Positions 54,397 to 63,893 of a DNA stretch of 64,000 nt are shown here, piece after piece (within the stretch, counting starts at the first letter, position 1; each line of letters begins with the position of its first letter). Below the pieces are notes generated by a model, which saw only the letters and a program-made list of their open reading frames with translations, ran no database searches and was not told the origin of the DNA. The translations under genes and the position numbers were made by a program. Source of the stretch: Janthinobacterium sp. 67 (GTDB taxonomy: Bacteria; Pseudomonadota; Gammaproteobacteria; Burkholderiales; Burkholderiaceae_D). The stretch spans positions 620,001-684,000 of the forward strand of contig NZ_PGES01000001.1 in NCBI RefSeq assembly GCF_002797895.1. The letters are read 5' to 3'.

Positions 54397-55062
54397 GTGC
54401 GCGTGTTGCTGGTGGAAGACGATCCGATGATCGGAGAAAGCCTGGTCGAGGGCTTGCGCGGCGAGTGCTATGCCGTGGACTGGGTGCGCGACGGCCACGA
54501 TGCGGAGCTGGCGCTGGCCGGGTTCGCCTACGATTTGATGCTGCTGGACCTGGGCTTGCCCGGCAAGCAGGGCATGGACGTGCTGCGCGCCATGCGCGCG
54601 CGGGGTGCCGAACTGCCCGTGCTGATCATCACGGCGCGCGACGGCACGCCGGCCCGCGTGGAAGGGCTCGACAGCGGCGCCGACGATTACCTGGTCAAGC
54701 CCTTCGACCTCGACGAGCTGCTGGCGCGCATCCGCGCGCTGCTGCGCCGCCGGGTCAGCCGTACGCGTTCCGTCATCGAGCATGGCGCGCTGATACTCGA
54801 TTTGGCCAGCCACGACGTCACGTTCGAAGGCGAGCAGATCAAGCTGCCGCCGCGCGAGTTTTCCGTGCTGCGCGCCTTGCTCGACCATCCGGGCAAGGTG
54901 GTGTCGAAGCGCCAGCTGAGCGAAAAGCTGTACGGCTGGGATAGCGAAGTGGAAAGCAATACCGTCGACGTCTACGTGTACCAGTTGCGCAAGAAGCTGG
55001 GCGCGGACTGCATCCAGACCGTGCGCGGCGTGGGCTACAAGATGCGGCTGGCGTCATGCTGA
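54397..55062 (+). CDS. OmpR-family response regulator
   Basis: A 221-residue DNA-binding regulator with a receiver domain (phospho-acceptor D51 in LMLLDLGLPG, with DD at 8-9 and K in LVKPFDLDEL) and a winged-helix output domain (about 125-217, SNTVDVYVYQLRKKLG). It resembles QseB and TctD regulators. The start is GTG at 54397 after ACAGGGG. It overlaps its sensor kinase gene by 7 bases and is divergent from the LodA-like gene, so it might regulate that operon; this is inferred from position only. Confidence 0.92.
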   Translation: MRVLLVEDDPMIGESLVEGLRGECYAVDWVRDGHDAELALAGFAYDLMLLDLGLPGKQGMDVLRAMRARGAELPVLIITARDGTPARVEGLDSGADDYLVKPFDLDELLARIRALLRRRVSRTRSVIEHGALILDLASHDVTFEGEQIKLPPREFSVLRALLDHPGKVVSKRQLSEKLYGWDSEVESNTVDVYVYQLRKKLGADCIQTVRGVGYKMRLASC

Positions 55063-56366
55063 CCATCCGCCGCCAATTGCTGCTCGGCTTGCTGGCCGCC
55101 ACCTTGCTGTGCGTGCTCGGTGCCGGCATTTCGCTGTTCCGCTCGCTGCTGGAAGAAACCAATGAACTGGCCGACTTGCAGCTGCGCCAGCTGGCCGTGG
55201 CCTTGCCCGACGAGTTCGAGCCGCAGACGGGCCTGGCCGCCGCACAGGAGCCGGAAGAAGCGTTCGTGCTGCAGGCGTGGGACGAGGACGGGGAACCATT
55301 GCCCGTCCTGCAGGGCCAGCCGGCATTGCCGCGCTATGCGCTGGCCGGCTTTGCCGATGTCACGTTGCACGGCGAGGACTGGCGCCTGTACGGCGAGACG
55401 CGGCGCGGCCGCTACGTGCAGGTGGCGCAGGCGCAGGCCGTGCGCGACCAGCTGGCCTGGCAAATGACCATGCGGGCCGGCGCGCCGCTGCTGGTGTTCG
55501 CGCTGATCCTGGCGCTGCTGATCGTCGCCGTCGTGGGGCGCACGCTGGCGCCGCTGCACCGGCTGGCCGAATCCGTGGCCGGCCGTTCGCCCGATGCGCT
55601 CACGCCCTTGGCGGCCGACGACATGCCGCCCGAATTGCGGCCAGTGGCCTTGGCGTTGAACAGCCTGATGGGGCAGTTCGAGACGGCGCTGACGGCGCAG
55701 CGCACCTTTGTCGCCGATGCCGCGCATGAATTGCGCTCGCCGCTGACGGCGCTGAAATTGCAGCTGCAGGTGGCCGAGCGGGCCGGCAGCGAGGAAGAGC
55801 GCCGCGTGGCGCTGGCGCGCCTGCACGAACGGCTGGACCGCAGCACGCATCTCGTGCGCCAACTGCTGAGCCTGGCGCGCCATGAAACGGCGCTCACGGC
55901 CAGCCAGTTGCACACGGTGGACCTGGGCCAGTTGCTGGAAGCGGCCGTGGCCGACCACAGCGCGCTGGCCGACAGCCGCGACATCGACCTGGGCGTGGTG
56001 GAAACATTGCCGGCGAAGGTGCTGGTGCAGGCCGATCCCGACGGCTTGCAAGTGTTGCTGAATAATCTGATCGACAATGCCTTGCGCTACACGCAGCAGG
56101 GAGGCAGGGTCGACTTGCAGGCGGCGGTGGAAGAGGGCAGGCCGCTGCTGCGCGTCTCCGACAACGGCCCCGGCGTGCCGCGCCAGCACCATGCGCGCCT
56201 GTTCGACCGCTTCTTCCGCCCCGACGGCAACGACGCCTGGGGCTGCGGCCTGGGCCTGTCCATCGTGCGCCACATCGCCGAGCACCACCAGGCCGACATC
56301 GCGCTGGCCGATGGGGAGGCGGGGCGGGGATTGCAGGTGACGGTGCGTTTTCCGCAGGCAGCGTGA
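55056..56366 (+). CDS. QseC-like sensor histidine kinase
   Basis: The 436-residue membrane sensor has two membrane segments (about 8-28 and 143-162) around a 115-residue periplasmic domain. A linker, a HisKA domain with the phospho-acceptor H224 in DAAHELRSPLTALKLQ, and an HATPase domain (N box NLIDNALRYT; G boxes DNGPGVP and GCGLGLSIV) follow. It is coupled to the response regulator upstream. The signal is unknown; QseC relatives respond to diverse envelope cues. Confidence 0.92.
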   Translation: MLTIRRQLLLGLLAATLLCVLGAGISLFRSLLEETNELADLQLRQLAVALPDEFEPQTGLAAAQEPEEAFVLQAWDEDGEPLPVLQGQPALPRYALAGFADVTLHGEDWRLYGETRRGRYVQVAQAQAVRDQLAWQMTMRAGAPLLVFALILALLIVAVVGRTLAPLHRLAESVAGRSPDALTPLAADDMPPELRPVALALNSLMGQFETALTAQRTFVADAAHELRSPLTALKLQLQVAERAGSEEERRVALARLHERLDRSTHLVRQLLSLARHETALTASQLHTVDLGQLLEAAVADHSALADSRDIDLGVVETLPAKVLVQADPDGLQVLLNNLIDNALRYTQQGGRVDLQAAVEEGRPLLRVSDNGPGVPRQHHARLFDRFFRPDGNDAWGCGLGLSIVRHIAEHHQADIALADGEAGRGLQVTVRFPQAA

Positions 56367-56370
56367 ATAG

Positions 56371-56390
56371 TGAAGAAAAATCGGATGCCG
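56371..56390. repeat. Left copy of a short near-repeat flanking the Hhe gene
   Basis: TGAAGAAAAATCGGATGCCG directly follows the histidine kinase stop. A similar TGAAAAAAGCGGATGCCG is at 63201-63218, beyond the other end of the 6.6-kb Hhe gene. Nine bases (CGGATGCCG) are identical. It could mark insertion, or be chance. Confidence 0.35.
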
Positions 56391-56437
56391 ATCAGCATGA
56401 CATCACTACGCAATATGCTAAAAATGATGTGCTTGCT

Positions 56438-59400
56438 CTAACTCATAGCATTGTCAAGCGCGGTCTCCAGTCTCTTGCGGCTGCTGGCCCGAACATGATG
56501 CATGCCAAGCCGTTTTGCCATTGCCATCACAGCGTCGTCGCCAGCCCGGCCTTCTCTGGCGACCAGTTGGGCGAGGGATATGAGTTCAGCCATGCAAATT
56601 TCGTCGACGTTGCGCCCACCCTTTCCGTCGTGGTTGAATAGGATAGCTCGCTCAGGCTCTCGGTCACGCGCCCAGAAGAACATGCCGACATCTTCCTCCG
56701 TAAATTTCAGGCACGAAAGCGCTATCGAGGAGACGCGCTCCTGAATGCGTGCGCCGGTACGCTGCCAACCGTGCGCCCGCGCGATGCGACGCGCCAGTAC
56801 GGTATCGCGTGATGGTCCATCGAGATCAACGATTTGCTCAATCATGTGTCGAAGCTGGTCATCGTAGGAAGCATCAAAGAAAGTGTCGGCATTCATGCTG
56901 TCTACCGTTGCAGGCTCAATCACTTCATTTCGCGTGGTGTTCGTCGAGTCAATATCCGGACTGGCGACAACACGTGAGGCATATTGAATATCAAGAACAG
57001 GGCTTGTCAGTTCTATCATTTCTGTGGACGCCGTTGTTTCTGTTTGCGCTTTGGTCAGGATTTCCTTTGCCTCCGCCTCAGCCGCTTCGCGCTCCGCCAA
57101 CTTGCTACGCTGTTGCCGGCTGAGCTCAAGCAAGCGTTCCAATGCCGCATGCGTCTTTTCAAGTGTACCGGTTCGGTCTATCCACCAGTCGGTAGACCAG
57201 ATGCGCACGATTTCCCAGCCTAAACCACGCAATACCTGCTCACGTAACATGTCACGGTCACGCGCCGTTGCCGAGCGGTGGTAAGTAGCGCCATCGCACT
57301 CGACACCGCAAAGATATATGCCGGGCGCATCTGGATGCACTACGCCCAAGTCAATACGAAATGACGATGCGCCGATTTGAGTATGCACCAGCCAGCCGCG
57401 AGAGGCCAGTGCTGCGGCCACCGCTTCTTCAAATGGACTGTCGAAGCCACCCATGCTACCTTTGCTCACCTCTGCCAGCGCACGCTGGCCACGTTCGGCA
57501 AATTCCAGAAATTGCTTGAGGTCTCGCACCCCAGCGGCTTGCGTGCGAGACAGGTCGAATTGCTCTGGCTTCAGACTTGAAAATACTCGCAACTCTTGGC
57601 GCGCGCGCGTGATTGCGACATTCAGTCGGCGCTCGCCGCCATCGCGGTTCATCGGACCGAAGTTCATCGATATCGCACCTGCCAAGTCTGGACCATAGGT
57701 AAGCGAGAAGTAGATGATATCGCGCTCATCACCTTGCACCGATTCCAGATTTTTAATAAACAGCGGTTCGAGTTCAGTCTCCGAAAAATATGGTTCCAGA
57801 GATGGGTCCTTGCGGCGCTCTTCGTCAAGCAAATCTTCAATCAGGTTCATCTGTTCCGTATTAAAGGTGACGACGCCGATCGTCAGTTTCGATTCCCTGA
57901 AGTTCGGCGCACGCAGTTTTGCAACGATATCGGCCACTAACTCCTTCGCTTCGCGCTTGTTGATGCGCGCACCACCTTTCTCATACACGCCTGCCACGTG
58001 ATGGAAGCTGACGGCACGGTCGTCGGCGACCGGCGATGGGAATGTCACCAGGCCTCCGCCATAGTAACGATGGTTTGAAAACGCGATTAGTGACTCGTGG
58101 CGGCTACGATAATGCCAAGCCAGATTCATTGTCGGCAGGTTCGCGCCCATGCATTCATCAAGGATGCTTTCGAGGTCGTCTTCGACATCCCCGTCGTCGT
58201 TCGACGATTCTGTGCGGTCAAAAAATGAGGTCGGCGGCAACTGCTTAGGATCGCCCACCATTACCACCTGCTTGCCTCTGGCCATGGCACCTATCGCATC
58301 CCATACCGGAATCTGTGATGCTTCGTCGAACACGACCAAGTCAAATGCACTGGCATCGGCAGCCAGGTACTGGGCAATCGATAAAGGACTCATTAACAGA
58401 CATGGCGCCAACTTGCCCAGCACAGAGGGAATCTTTTGTATCAGCTCGCGCAACGGCATGTGCTGCTTCTTCTTGTTGATTTCATGGCGCAGATCGCCCC
58501 ATTCCGAATGGCGCGTTACTTCCTCGGAGCGCGGCATGCCCGCGCAAAGCGAGGCACGCACCCACGCGCGTGTGACATCTGTAAACTGCCTGTCAAGTGC
58601 GCGGAAGTCCCCGACCCGCTTTTCATGTTCGACAGAAACGAAGTTCCGGATGACGGCCTCGTTGTCGACAGCTTGATTGAGCCACCAGCGGCTATAGTTG
58701 GTTTCAAAGGCGCGCAGCGCTTCTGTTGGCTGCACTGTGCCGTCCTCCATTGCGTTGACAAGCGGCATCAGCGATAACGACAGCGCTTCTGCGCGTACCT
58801 TGCGCCAGGCGCACCATGCCTTCAGGCGTGGTTCTGCTGCAACGATTTGCTTGCAGCAGGTGATCAGCTCGTTCAATGGCAGCTCGTTGAACTGCATGGC
58901 TACGCCTTCGCTGAATGTACCTATGGCGGCAAGACTGGCGAGCACGGGCTGCAAGGTCTCAAGCGAGGCCCGATACTGTGCGCCGCTGCTGGCCAGTACA
59001 CCGGACGGTGTTAGTAATGTGTTGCCTTCTACAACCAATTGTTCAAATGCTTGACGCAGCACGTCAGCGTCTTCGACTGTCTCTGCCAAGTTGGCAATTG
59101 CCGATGTAAGTACTGCATGAAAGGTCGCCACGCAGTCGATGTCGTCGGCGCGTGTCTGCAGGCCTGCCCAAGTACCGCCGGTCGAGGCGCGCAAATAATC
59201 AAAGGCGCGCAGCTTTTCTTCAAGGATAGCGCGCTGACGCACATGCTGGTAGTCAGCAGCCAGCCCCGCGCCACAGCTTGATGTCGCGATCTCATCATGC
59301 TCGCCTTGCAGCGCGCCGGCGTCCTGCACAGCGCGCAAGGCAATCGCAAAGCGCATGGCCGCTGCCAGCAAATGAGGGCGTGTCGCCTGGCCATCCCACA

Positions 59401-62400
59401 GGCCGCCTGTCTCTGCGGACAGCGACTGCATATCGGCGATTTCGCTATTGAGCGTGCGTAGTTGCCGCAAACGTTCCAACTCCAGTGCAAGCAACTTGCC
59501 ACAACGTCCGCTCTCGATGATTTCAAATCCCTGATCATTCCAGACTTCTTGCCGGCGTGCTTGTCCCAGCACATGCTGCAAGCGTAGCGCTGTCTGAACA
59601 AATTCAGGACGCGTCTTCAAACCCGCCCAAATACCGTCACTTACCGTACCTATTTCCACCTTGTCGATTGCGGACCGCAATTCGCGAATACGGACCAGCA
59701 AAGGCAGGTCACGGCCGATATCGGCATCGCCATCGTCGATCACGCATTCGGTCAGCACTTTTGTGAGCTGGCGCTTGCGCATCCACGACAAGGGCCATGC
59801 ACTGCGTTCTGCTTCCACCCAGCCACGTTGTAGTTGGTGCACGTTCAGTGCGTCCACTTGTTCGCCATACTGCACGGACAGGTTGCTTACACTCGCGGCC
59901 AGGATGTCGAGCAGTTGCAATCCTTTCTCGAACTCGGCCTGAATATCGTCAGACCAGGGTTGGCCCAGCAGCGACATCACGCGGTCACGCTCTTCGAGCA
60001 GCGCCAGTGCTTTTTTGCATCGGGCGACGACGGACTCGGTCCATGCAGGATGGATGTGCGCACTCAGATCACGATGCTGGAGCAGTAGTTGGTATCCATC
60101 ACGCAGATGAGTTAGTAGCTCGCGCGCGTCAGACCGGAACACGAAGCCCCATTGACGGCCAAAGGCATTGGGCAGTGCTTGCGTTAGATCGGCCACTGCC
60201 AGGCGCGCGCGCCGGCCAGTCGGCAAGCCCGCAAGATTGGTTGCGTTCTCAAAACTGGTGATGGCCAATTGTAGCTCTTCAACTGCCGGTACCACTGTCC
60301 TCGTAGCACTGATGAATGCTTGCTGCCAAGAAGGAGTCCACTCCGCTTGTCCGACTACCATCAGCGGACCCTTGAGTAATTCCTGGGCACCAACTGCCCC
60401 GGCGTTGACTTCCAGACGGGTAGTCAAGTCGCGCATGGCGTCAAGCTGCGTATGGTCGTGTACATCGGCCGAGTTCCAAGAAAGATCGAGTTTAGGCACA
60501 TCTTCGCCATCGACCACGATACCGATCGCTTTGTAAATTGTCAGACCATTACGATGCCGATGGTGCAGTCGAGCGACATACTGGTTCAATTCGTCGCGCA
60601 GCCGCTTCAATTTGGCTGCCTGCGCTTGCCATTCCTCTGGATCAACAGCGCCCTGGGCTTCCCAAGCTCTTTGCAGCTGGTTGATCACATCGAGCTTGCG
60701 TGCCTTGCTCGAGTGCAGTTCGAGACAGAATTCGCCCAGGCCCACCTCGCGCAAGCGCCGATACACCACATCGAGCGCTGCGATCTTCTCCGACACAAAC
60801 AACACCCGCTTTCCTTCGGCCAGGCACTGTGCGATCAGGTTGGCAATGGTCTGGCTCTTGCCCGTTCCTGGTGGCCCGATCAGTACAAAATTTTTACCCT
60901 TGGCACCGGCCATGACCGCTGACAGTTGCGATGAATCGGCAGGAAGTGGACAGAAAGTCTTGTCAGGAGAAAATTGCGCATCGAGTTCTTTCGCCAGCGG
61001 AAACGCTACCGTGGATGGATAGGGGTCGCGCGGACTGTCGATCAGGTGGCGCACGACCGGACTCTGACGCAACTGATCCGTGCGTTGCGTCAGATCGACC
61101 CACATCAGGTATTTGGCGAACGAGAACGAAGCTAGCACCACTTCGTCTGATACTTCCCAGCCCTTGATGTCCCGCACGGCATGCGAGACGGTACGCCATA
61201 TCAGCGCGACGTCAAGTCCTGCGGCATCCTGCGGTAACTTGCCATCCATGACGCCCAGGTTGAGATTGAAGTCTTGCCGCAGCATCTCAATCAGCGTGGG
61301 ATTGAAGCGTGGTTCGTCTTCATGCAGGCACAAGGTAAAGCCGGAGCGCGCACTCTTGCGCTGAAGCGAAACTGGAATCAGGATCAACGGCGCTTTACAC
61401 TTCTGTCCCACTTTGTCGTCGCGCGTCCAGTTCAAAAAGCCTAGTGCCAGAAATAGCGTGTTGGCTCCGCCTTCCTGTAATACCGTGCGGGCACTACGGT
61501 AAAGATCGACTAGCCGGGTTTCCAGCTCCTGCTCGTTGACGCTGACGAATACCTCGCGCCGTTTCAGTGCATCGAGGGCATGCTCGCGACGTACGTCTTC
61601 ACGTGCGCGCTGTTCGTGTATTGCCTGGTTGCGTGGGTCGTGCCCATCCATCAGATCTGGTCTTGGCAACAGTCGTATCGGTGCACCGTCGGACAGCACA
61701 TCTTCCAGTATGCCAGGTTCCGGTGCATCGATTCTGAGAGACTTCTTGCCGCTCTTGAAATTGAGGAGATTGTTACGCAGCGATAGGTCAAGCAGCTTGC
61801 GTTGCCATCGGGCCAGTCTGTCCATCGGATCGAACCCGGGCGCCTCGCTCGTCGTTCCGTAGTCTGGCAAATCAGGTGCGCCGTCGTCAAATGTGGCGGC
61901 GGTTGCTTTCATCGCGCTGTCGGCGGGGGCGAGGATATCCTGGCTTGCACCACTGGCAAGCGGTTTGATCCGTTGCATGCGGGCACGCCGGATATCAACC
62001 ACCAACTCGAATTGCTCTTCGACCTGTTCGGCGACCTGACTGGCGGCCAGATCGGTGGCATACGTAAAGGATGGCGCCGGCCGCGAGGTAATCAGTGTCG
62101 TTTCGAACAGGGTTAATTCCTTTAACCTGATGCGTTTGCGGATGGCTGTCACGTCATCGATAACCACTGTGGAAAATTCTTCCTGGTGTAGCCATACGCC
62201 AGCGAACGCGTGACCCTTCGTGAATACCACAATGGGATTCAAGCCCGCCTGTTCCAGCGCCGAGCAAAACATCAGCGTCAGGTCAAGGCAGGTGGCGATG
62301 CGGGCGTCCATCACCTGTGCCGCACTGCGTACCTTCTGGCCCCGGTGCTCGAAACTGGCTGGTGGAAGAGCGTAGTCCAACCCTAGTCCTGCCACGGCTG

Positions 62401-62995
62401 TCCACAAAGCCGAGGTAAGCTCCCATGCACGTTTTGCACCACCCTGATAACCGTCCAGCGCGGGGCTTTTCCCCGCCTGTCGCAATACGTCGGCGACTTG
62501 TTTGAGCAACCGGTCGATTGCCGGCTCATTTGGCTGCACGAATGCAGCAACGAGATCGGGCAGGTGGGAAAGTCCTCCCCACTGGTTGCGCGGCAACAGC
62601 TCTACCTTGCGCTCCTCTGTCGCAAGCACGCGTTCTGTGGACGCGTCTGTCTTGCCAAGCAATGTCAATGTAATTGTCGAGGTCTCGGCCTCGGTCAGTT
62701 TGCCGAGTACTATGCCGTCCAGTTGCACATCGCAATCCTTGATGTCGTAGTTGGACTTTCCCTGGCATGCATCGATCAGCCAGGTTTTCGATTTTAAAAA
62801 CGGAGGAAACGATTCTAGGCGTAGCCGCAAATCGGTGATCTCGCCATTACCGTCATTGACAATGGTCAGTTCACGCAGCAGAGGAATGGAGTTCTGAAAG
62901 TCTGCCAGGTTCAGCTTGCTGGCATTGGAGATTCGAATTGCGTACTCAGGTGTTGCTTTGACGGGTTGTTCCGCCTGGTCTTCTACTTGTTCCAC
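56438..62995 (-). CDS. hhe: Hhe-type antiphage protein: DUF4011, SF1 helicase, Vsr nuclease, DUF3320
   Basis: A 2185-residue multidomain protein whose order matches the Hhe defence system. Residues about 230-300 look like a transglutaminase-type fold (CLDLTLMFCSALEQAG, then GHAFAGVWL). DUF4011 begins near 390 (LARWQRKLLDLSLRNNLLNF). The SF1 helicase has Walker A GPPGTGKSQT near 705 and Walker B VVFDEASQIP near 1556, separated by a very long insert. A Vsr/DUF559-like nuclease lies at about 1845-1955 (FRIDLGVV, then CGVECDGATYHRS). DUF3320 is at about 2045-2100. The start is GTG with GGGGAAG before it. The gene is visibly less GC-rich than its neighbours and stands alone between two convergent genes, consistent with horizontal gain. 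Confidence 0.88.
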   Translation of the reverse strand: MEQVEDQAEQPVKATPEYAIRISNASKLNLADFQNSIPLLRELTIVNDGNGEITDLRLRLESFPPFLKSKTWLIDACQGKSNYDIKDCDVQLDGIVLGKLTEAETSTITLTLLGKTDASTERVLATEERKVELLPRNQWGGLSHLPDLVAAFVQPNEPAIDRLLKQVADVLRQAGKSPALDGYQGGAKRAWELTSALWTAVAGLGLDYALPPASFEHRGQKVRSAAQVMDARIATCLDLTLMFCSALEQAGLNPIVVFTKGHAFAGVWLHQEEFSTVVIDDVTAIRKRIRLKELTLFETTLITSRPAPSFTYATDLAASQVAEQVEEQFELVVDIRRARMQRIKPLASGASQDILAPADSAMKATAATFDDGAPDLPDYGTTSEAPGFDPMDRLARWQRKLLDLSLRNNLLNFKSGKKSLRIDAPEPGILEDVLSDGAPIRLLPRPDLMDGHDPRNQAIHEQRAREDVRREHALDALKRREVFVSVNEQELETRLVDLYRSARTVLQEGGANTLFLALGFLNWTRDDKVGQKCKAPLILIPVSLQRKSARSGFTLCLHEDEPRFNPTLIEMLRQDFNLNLGVMDGKLPQDAAGLDVALIWRTVSHAVRDIKGWEVSDEVVLASFSFAKYLMWVDLTQRTDQLRQSPVVRHLIDSPRDPYPSTVAFPLAKELDAQFSPDKTFCPLPADSSQLSAVMAGAKGKNFVLIGPPGTGKSQTIANLIAQCLAEGKRVLFVSEKIAALDVVYRRLREVGLGEFCLELHSSKARKLDVINQLQRAWEAQGAVDPEEWQAQAAKLKRLRDELNQYVARLHHRHRNGLTIYKAIGIVVDGEDVPKLDLSWNSADVHDHTQLDAMRDLTTRLEVNAGAVGAQELLKGPLMVVGQAEWTPSWQQAFISATRTVVPAVEELQLAITSFENATNLAGLPTGRRARLAVADLTQALPNAFGRQWGFVFRSDARELLTHLRDGYQLLLQHRDLSAHIHPAWTESVVARCKKALALLEERDRVMSLLGQPWSDDIQAEFEKGLQLLDILAASVSNLSVQYGEQVDALNVHQLQRGWVEAERSAWPLSWMRKRQLTKVLTECVIDDGDADIGRDLPLLVRIRELRSAIDKVEIGTVSDGIWAGLKTRPEFVQTALRLQHVLGQARRQEVWNDQGFEIIESGRCGKLLALELERLRQLRTLNSEIADMQSLSAETGGLWDGQATRPHLLAAAMRFAIALRAVQDAGALQGEHDEIATSSCGAGLAADYQHVRQRAILEEKLRAFDYLRASTGGTWAGLQTRADDIDCVATFHAVLTSAIANLAETVEDADVLRQAFEQLVVEGNTLLTPSGVLASSGAQYRASLETLQPVLASLAAIGTFSEGVAMQFNELPLNELITCCKQIVAAEPRLKAWCAWRKVRAEALSLSLMPLVNAMEDGTVQPTEALRAFETNYSRWWLNQAVDNEAVIRNFVSVEHEKRVGDFRALDRQFTDVTRAWVRASLCAGMPRSEEVTRHSEWGDLRHEINKKKQHMPLRELIQKIPSVLGKLAPCLLMSPLSIAQYLAADASAFDLVVFDEASQIPVWDAIGAMARGKQVVMVGDPKQLPPTSFFDRTESSNDDGDVEDDLESILDECMGANLPTMNLAWHYRSRHESLIAFSNHRYYGGGLVTFPSPVADDRAVSFHHVAGVYEKGGARINKREAKELVADIVAKLRAPNFRESKLTIGVVTFNTEQMNLIEDLLDEERRKDPSLEPYFSETELEPLFIKNLESVQGDERDIIYFSLTYGPDLAGAISMNFGPMNRDGGERRLNVAITRARQELRVFSSLKPEQFDLSRTQAAGVRDLKQFLEFAERGQRALAEVSKGSMGGFDSPFEEAVAAALASRGWLVHTQIGASSFRIDLGVVHPDAPGIYLCGVECDGATYHRSATARDRDMLREQVLRGLGWEIVRIWSTDWWIDRTGTLEKTHAALERLLELSRQQRSKLAEREAAEAEAKEILTKAQTETTASTEMIELTSPVLDIQYASRVVASPDIDSTNTTRNEVIEPATVDSMNADTFFDASYDDQLRHMIEQIVDLDGPSRDTVLARRIARAHGWQRTGARIQERVSSIALSCLKFTEEDVGMFFWARDREPERAILFNHDGKGGRNVDEICMAELISLAQLVAREGRAGDDAVMAMAKRLGMHHVRASSRKRLETALDNAMS

Positions 62996-63200
62996 GTACT
63001 TCCCCGTTAATGAATTCGATGAATTTCGTGTCTATTTTGAAACTAATTTGCTATAGAAACATTCATTGAACCACATTAACACATTGGAAAGAGGCAATTA
63101 CTCACCAAATCTCACATCAATGATATTCAGTGACGTTCTTGCTGCGAAGCGGTTGCGTTGCTTGGCCGGGCTAATATGACGGGGCATGGACGAGCCGCAA

Positions 63201-63218
63201 TGAAAAAAGCGGATGCCG
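63201..63218. repeat. Right copy of the near-repeat flanking the Hhe gene
   Basis: TGAAAAAAGCGGATGCCG, to be compared with 56371-56390. It is also one arm of the nitroreductase terminator, so an insertion at that terminator would leave part of it on each side. The 205 bases between the Hhe start and this site are AT-rich and hold no gene. Confidence 0.35.
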
Positions 63219-63236
63219 GTGAGGGCATCCGCTTTT
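63203..63236 (-). terminator. Intrinsic terminator of the nitroreductase gene
   Basis: AAAAGCGGATGCC and GGGCATCCGCTTTT pair around a short loop; on the minus strand the stem is followed by six T. It stands 18 bases after the nitroreductase stop and separates it from the Hhe gene. Confidence 0.9.
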
Positions 63237-63254
63237 CAGGCACAGGCGAAGCGC

Positions 63255-63893
63255 TTACGCCAGCTCGGTGATGAATTGCTCGCGCGCGGGGCGCACTTTT
63301 TTCAGGTCCACCAGCCAGTCGCCTTCGTCGGCGCGGTAGCCGAGCGGCAGCATGACGACGGAGCGCAGGCCTTTTTCGCGCAAGCCCAGGATCTCGTCGA
63401 CCTTGGCCGGATCAAAACCTTCCATCGGCGTCGAATCGACTTTTTCCTGCGCCGCGGCGATCAGGGCCGTGCCCACGCCGATGTAGGCCTGGCGTGCCGC
63501 GTGCTGGTAGTTGGTTTCCGCATCGCGCTGCGGATACGTGGCCAGGATTTGCTGGCGGTACGCTTCCCAGCCTTCGTTCTTGAAACCGCGCACTTCGTTG
63601 ACCAGGTCAAAACGTGCGTTGATGCGCTCTACCGTGTAATTGTCCCAGGCGGCAAACACCAGCAAATGCGAGGCGTCCGTCACTTGCGACTGGTTCCATG
63701 CGTGCGGCTTGATCTGCTCGCGCAGGGCCGGATTCGTCACCACGAACACTTCGTACGGGTGCAGACCGCTGGAGCTGGCCGTCAGGCGCACGGCTTCCAG
63801 GATGCGCTCGACCTTGTCTTGCGGCACCGTTTTCGTCGGGTCCATCTTCTTGGTGGCGTAGCGCCATTGCAGTGTTTCGAGCAGTGCGGACAT
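63255..63893 (-). CDS. NAD(P)H-dependent nitroreductase (NfsB-like)
   Basis: A flavin-dependent oxidoreductase of 212 residues in the NfsB/FMN-reductase family. Typical text includes LQWRYATKKMDPTK at the N-terminus, RLTASSSGLHPYEVFVV in the FMN region, ARQAYIGVGTALIAAAQEKVDS and LPLGYRADEGDW near the C-terminus. Such enzymes reduce nitroaromatics and quinones; the true substrate is unknown. The ATG at 63893 is preferred to one five codons upstream because AGGGAT precedes it at good spacing. It is a single gene with its own terminator; the last 100 bases of the window hold no further gene. Confidence 0.9.
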   Translation of the reverse strand: MSALLETLQWRYATKKMDPTKTVPQDKVERILEAVRLTASSSGLHPYEVFVVTNPALREQIKPHAWNQSQVTDASHLLVFAAWDNYTVERINARFDLVNEVRGFKNEGWEAYRQQILATYPQRDAETNYQHAARQAYIGVGTALIAAAQEKVDSTPMEGFDPAKVDEILGLREKGLRSVVMLPLGYRADEGDWLVDLKKVRPAREQFITELA

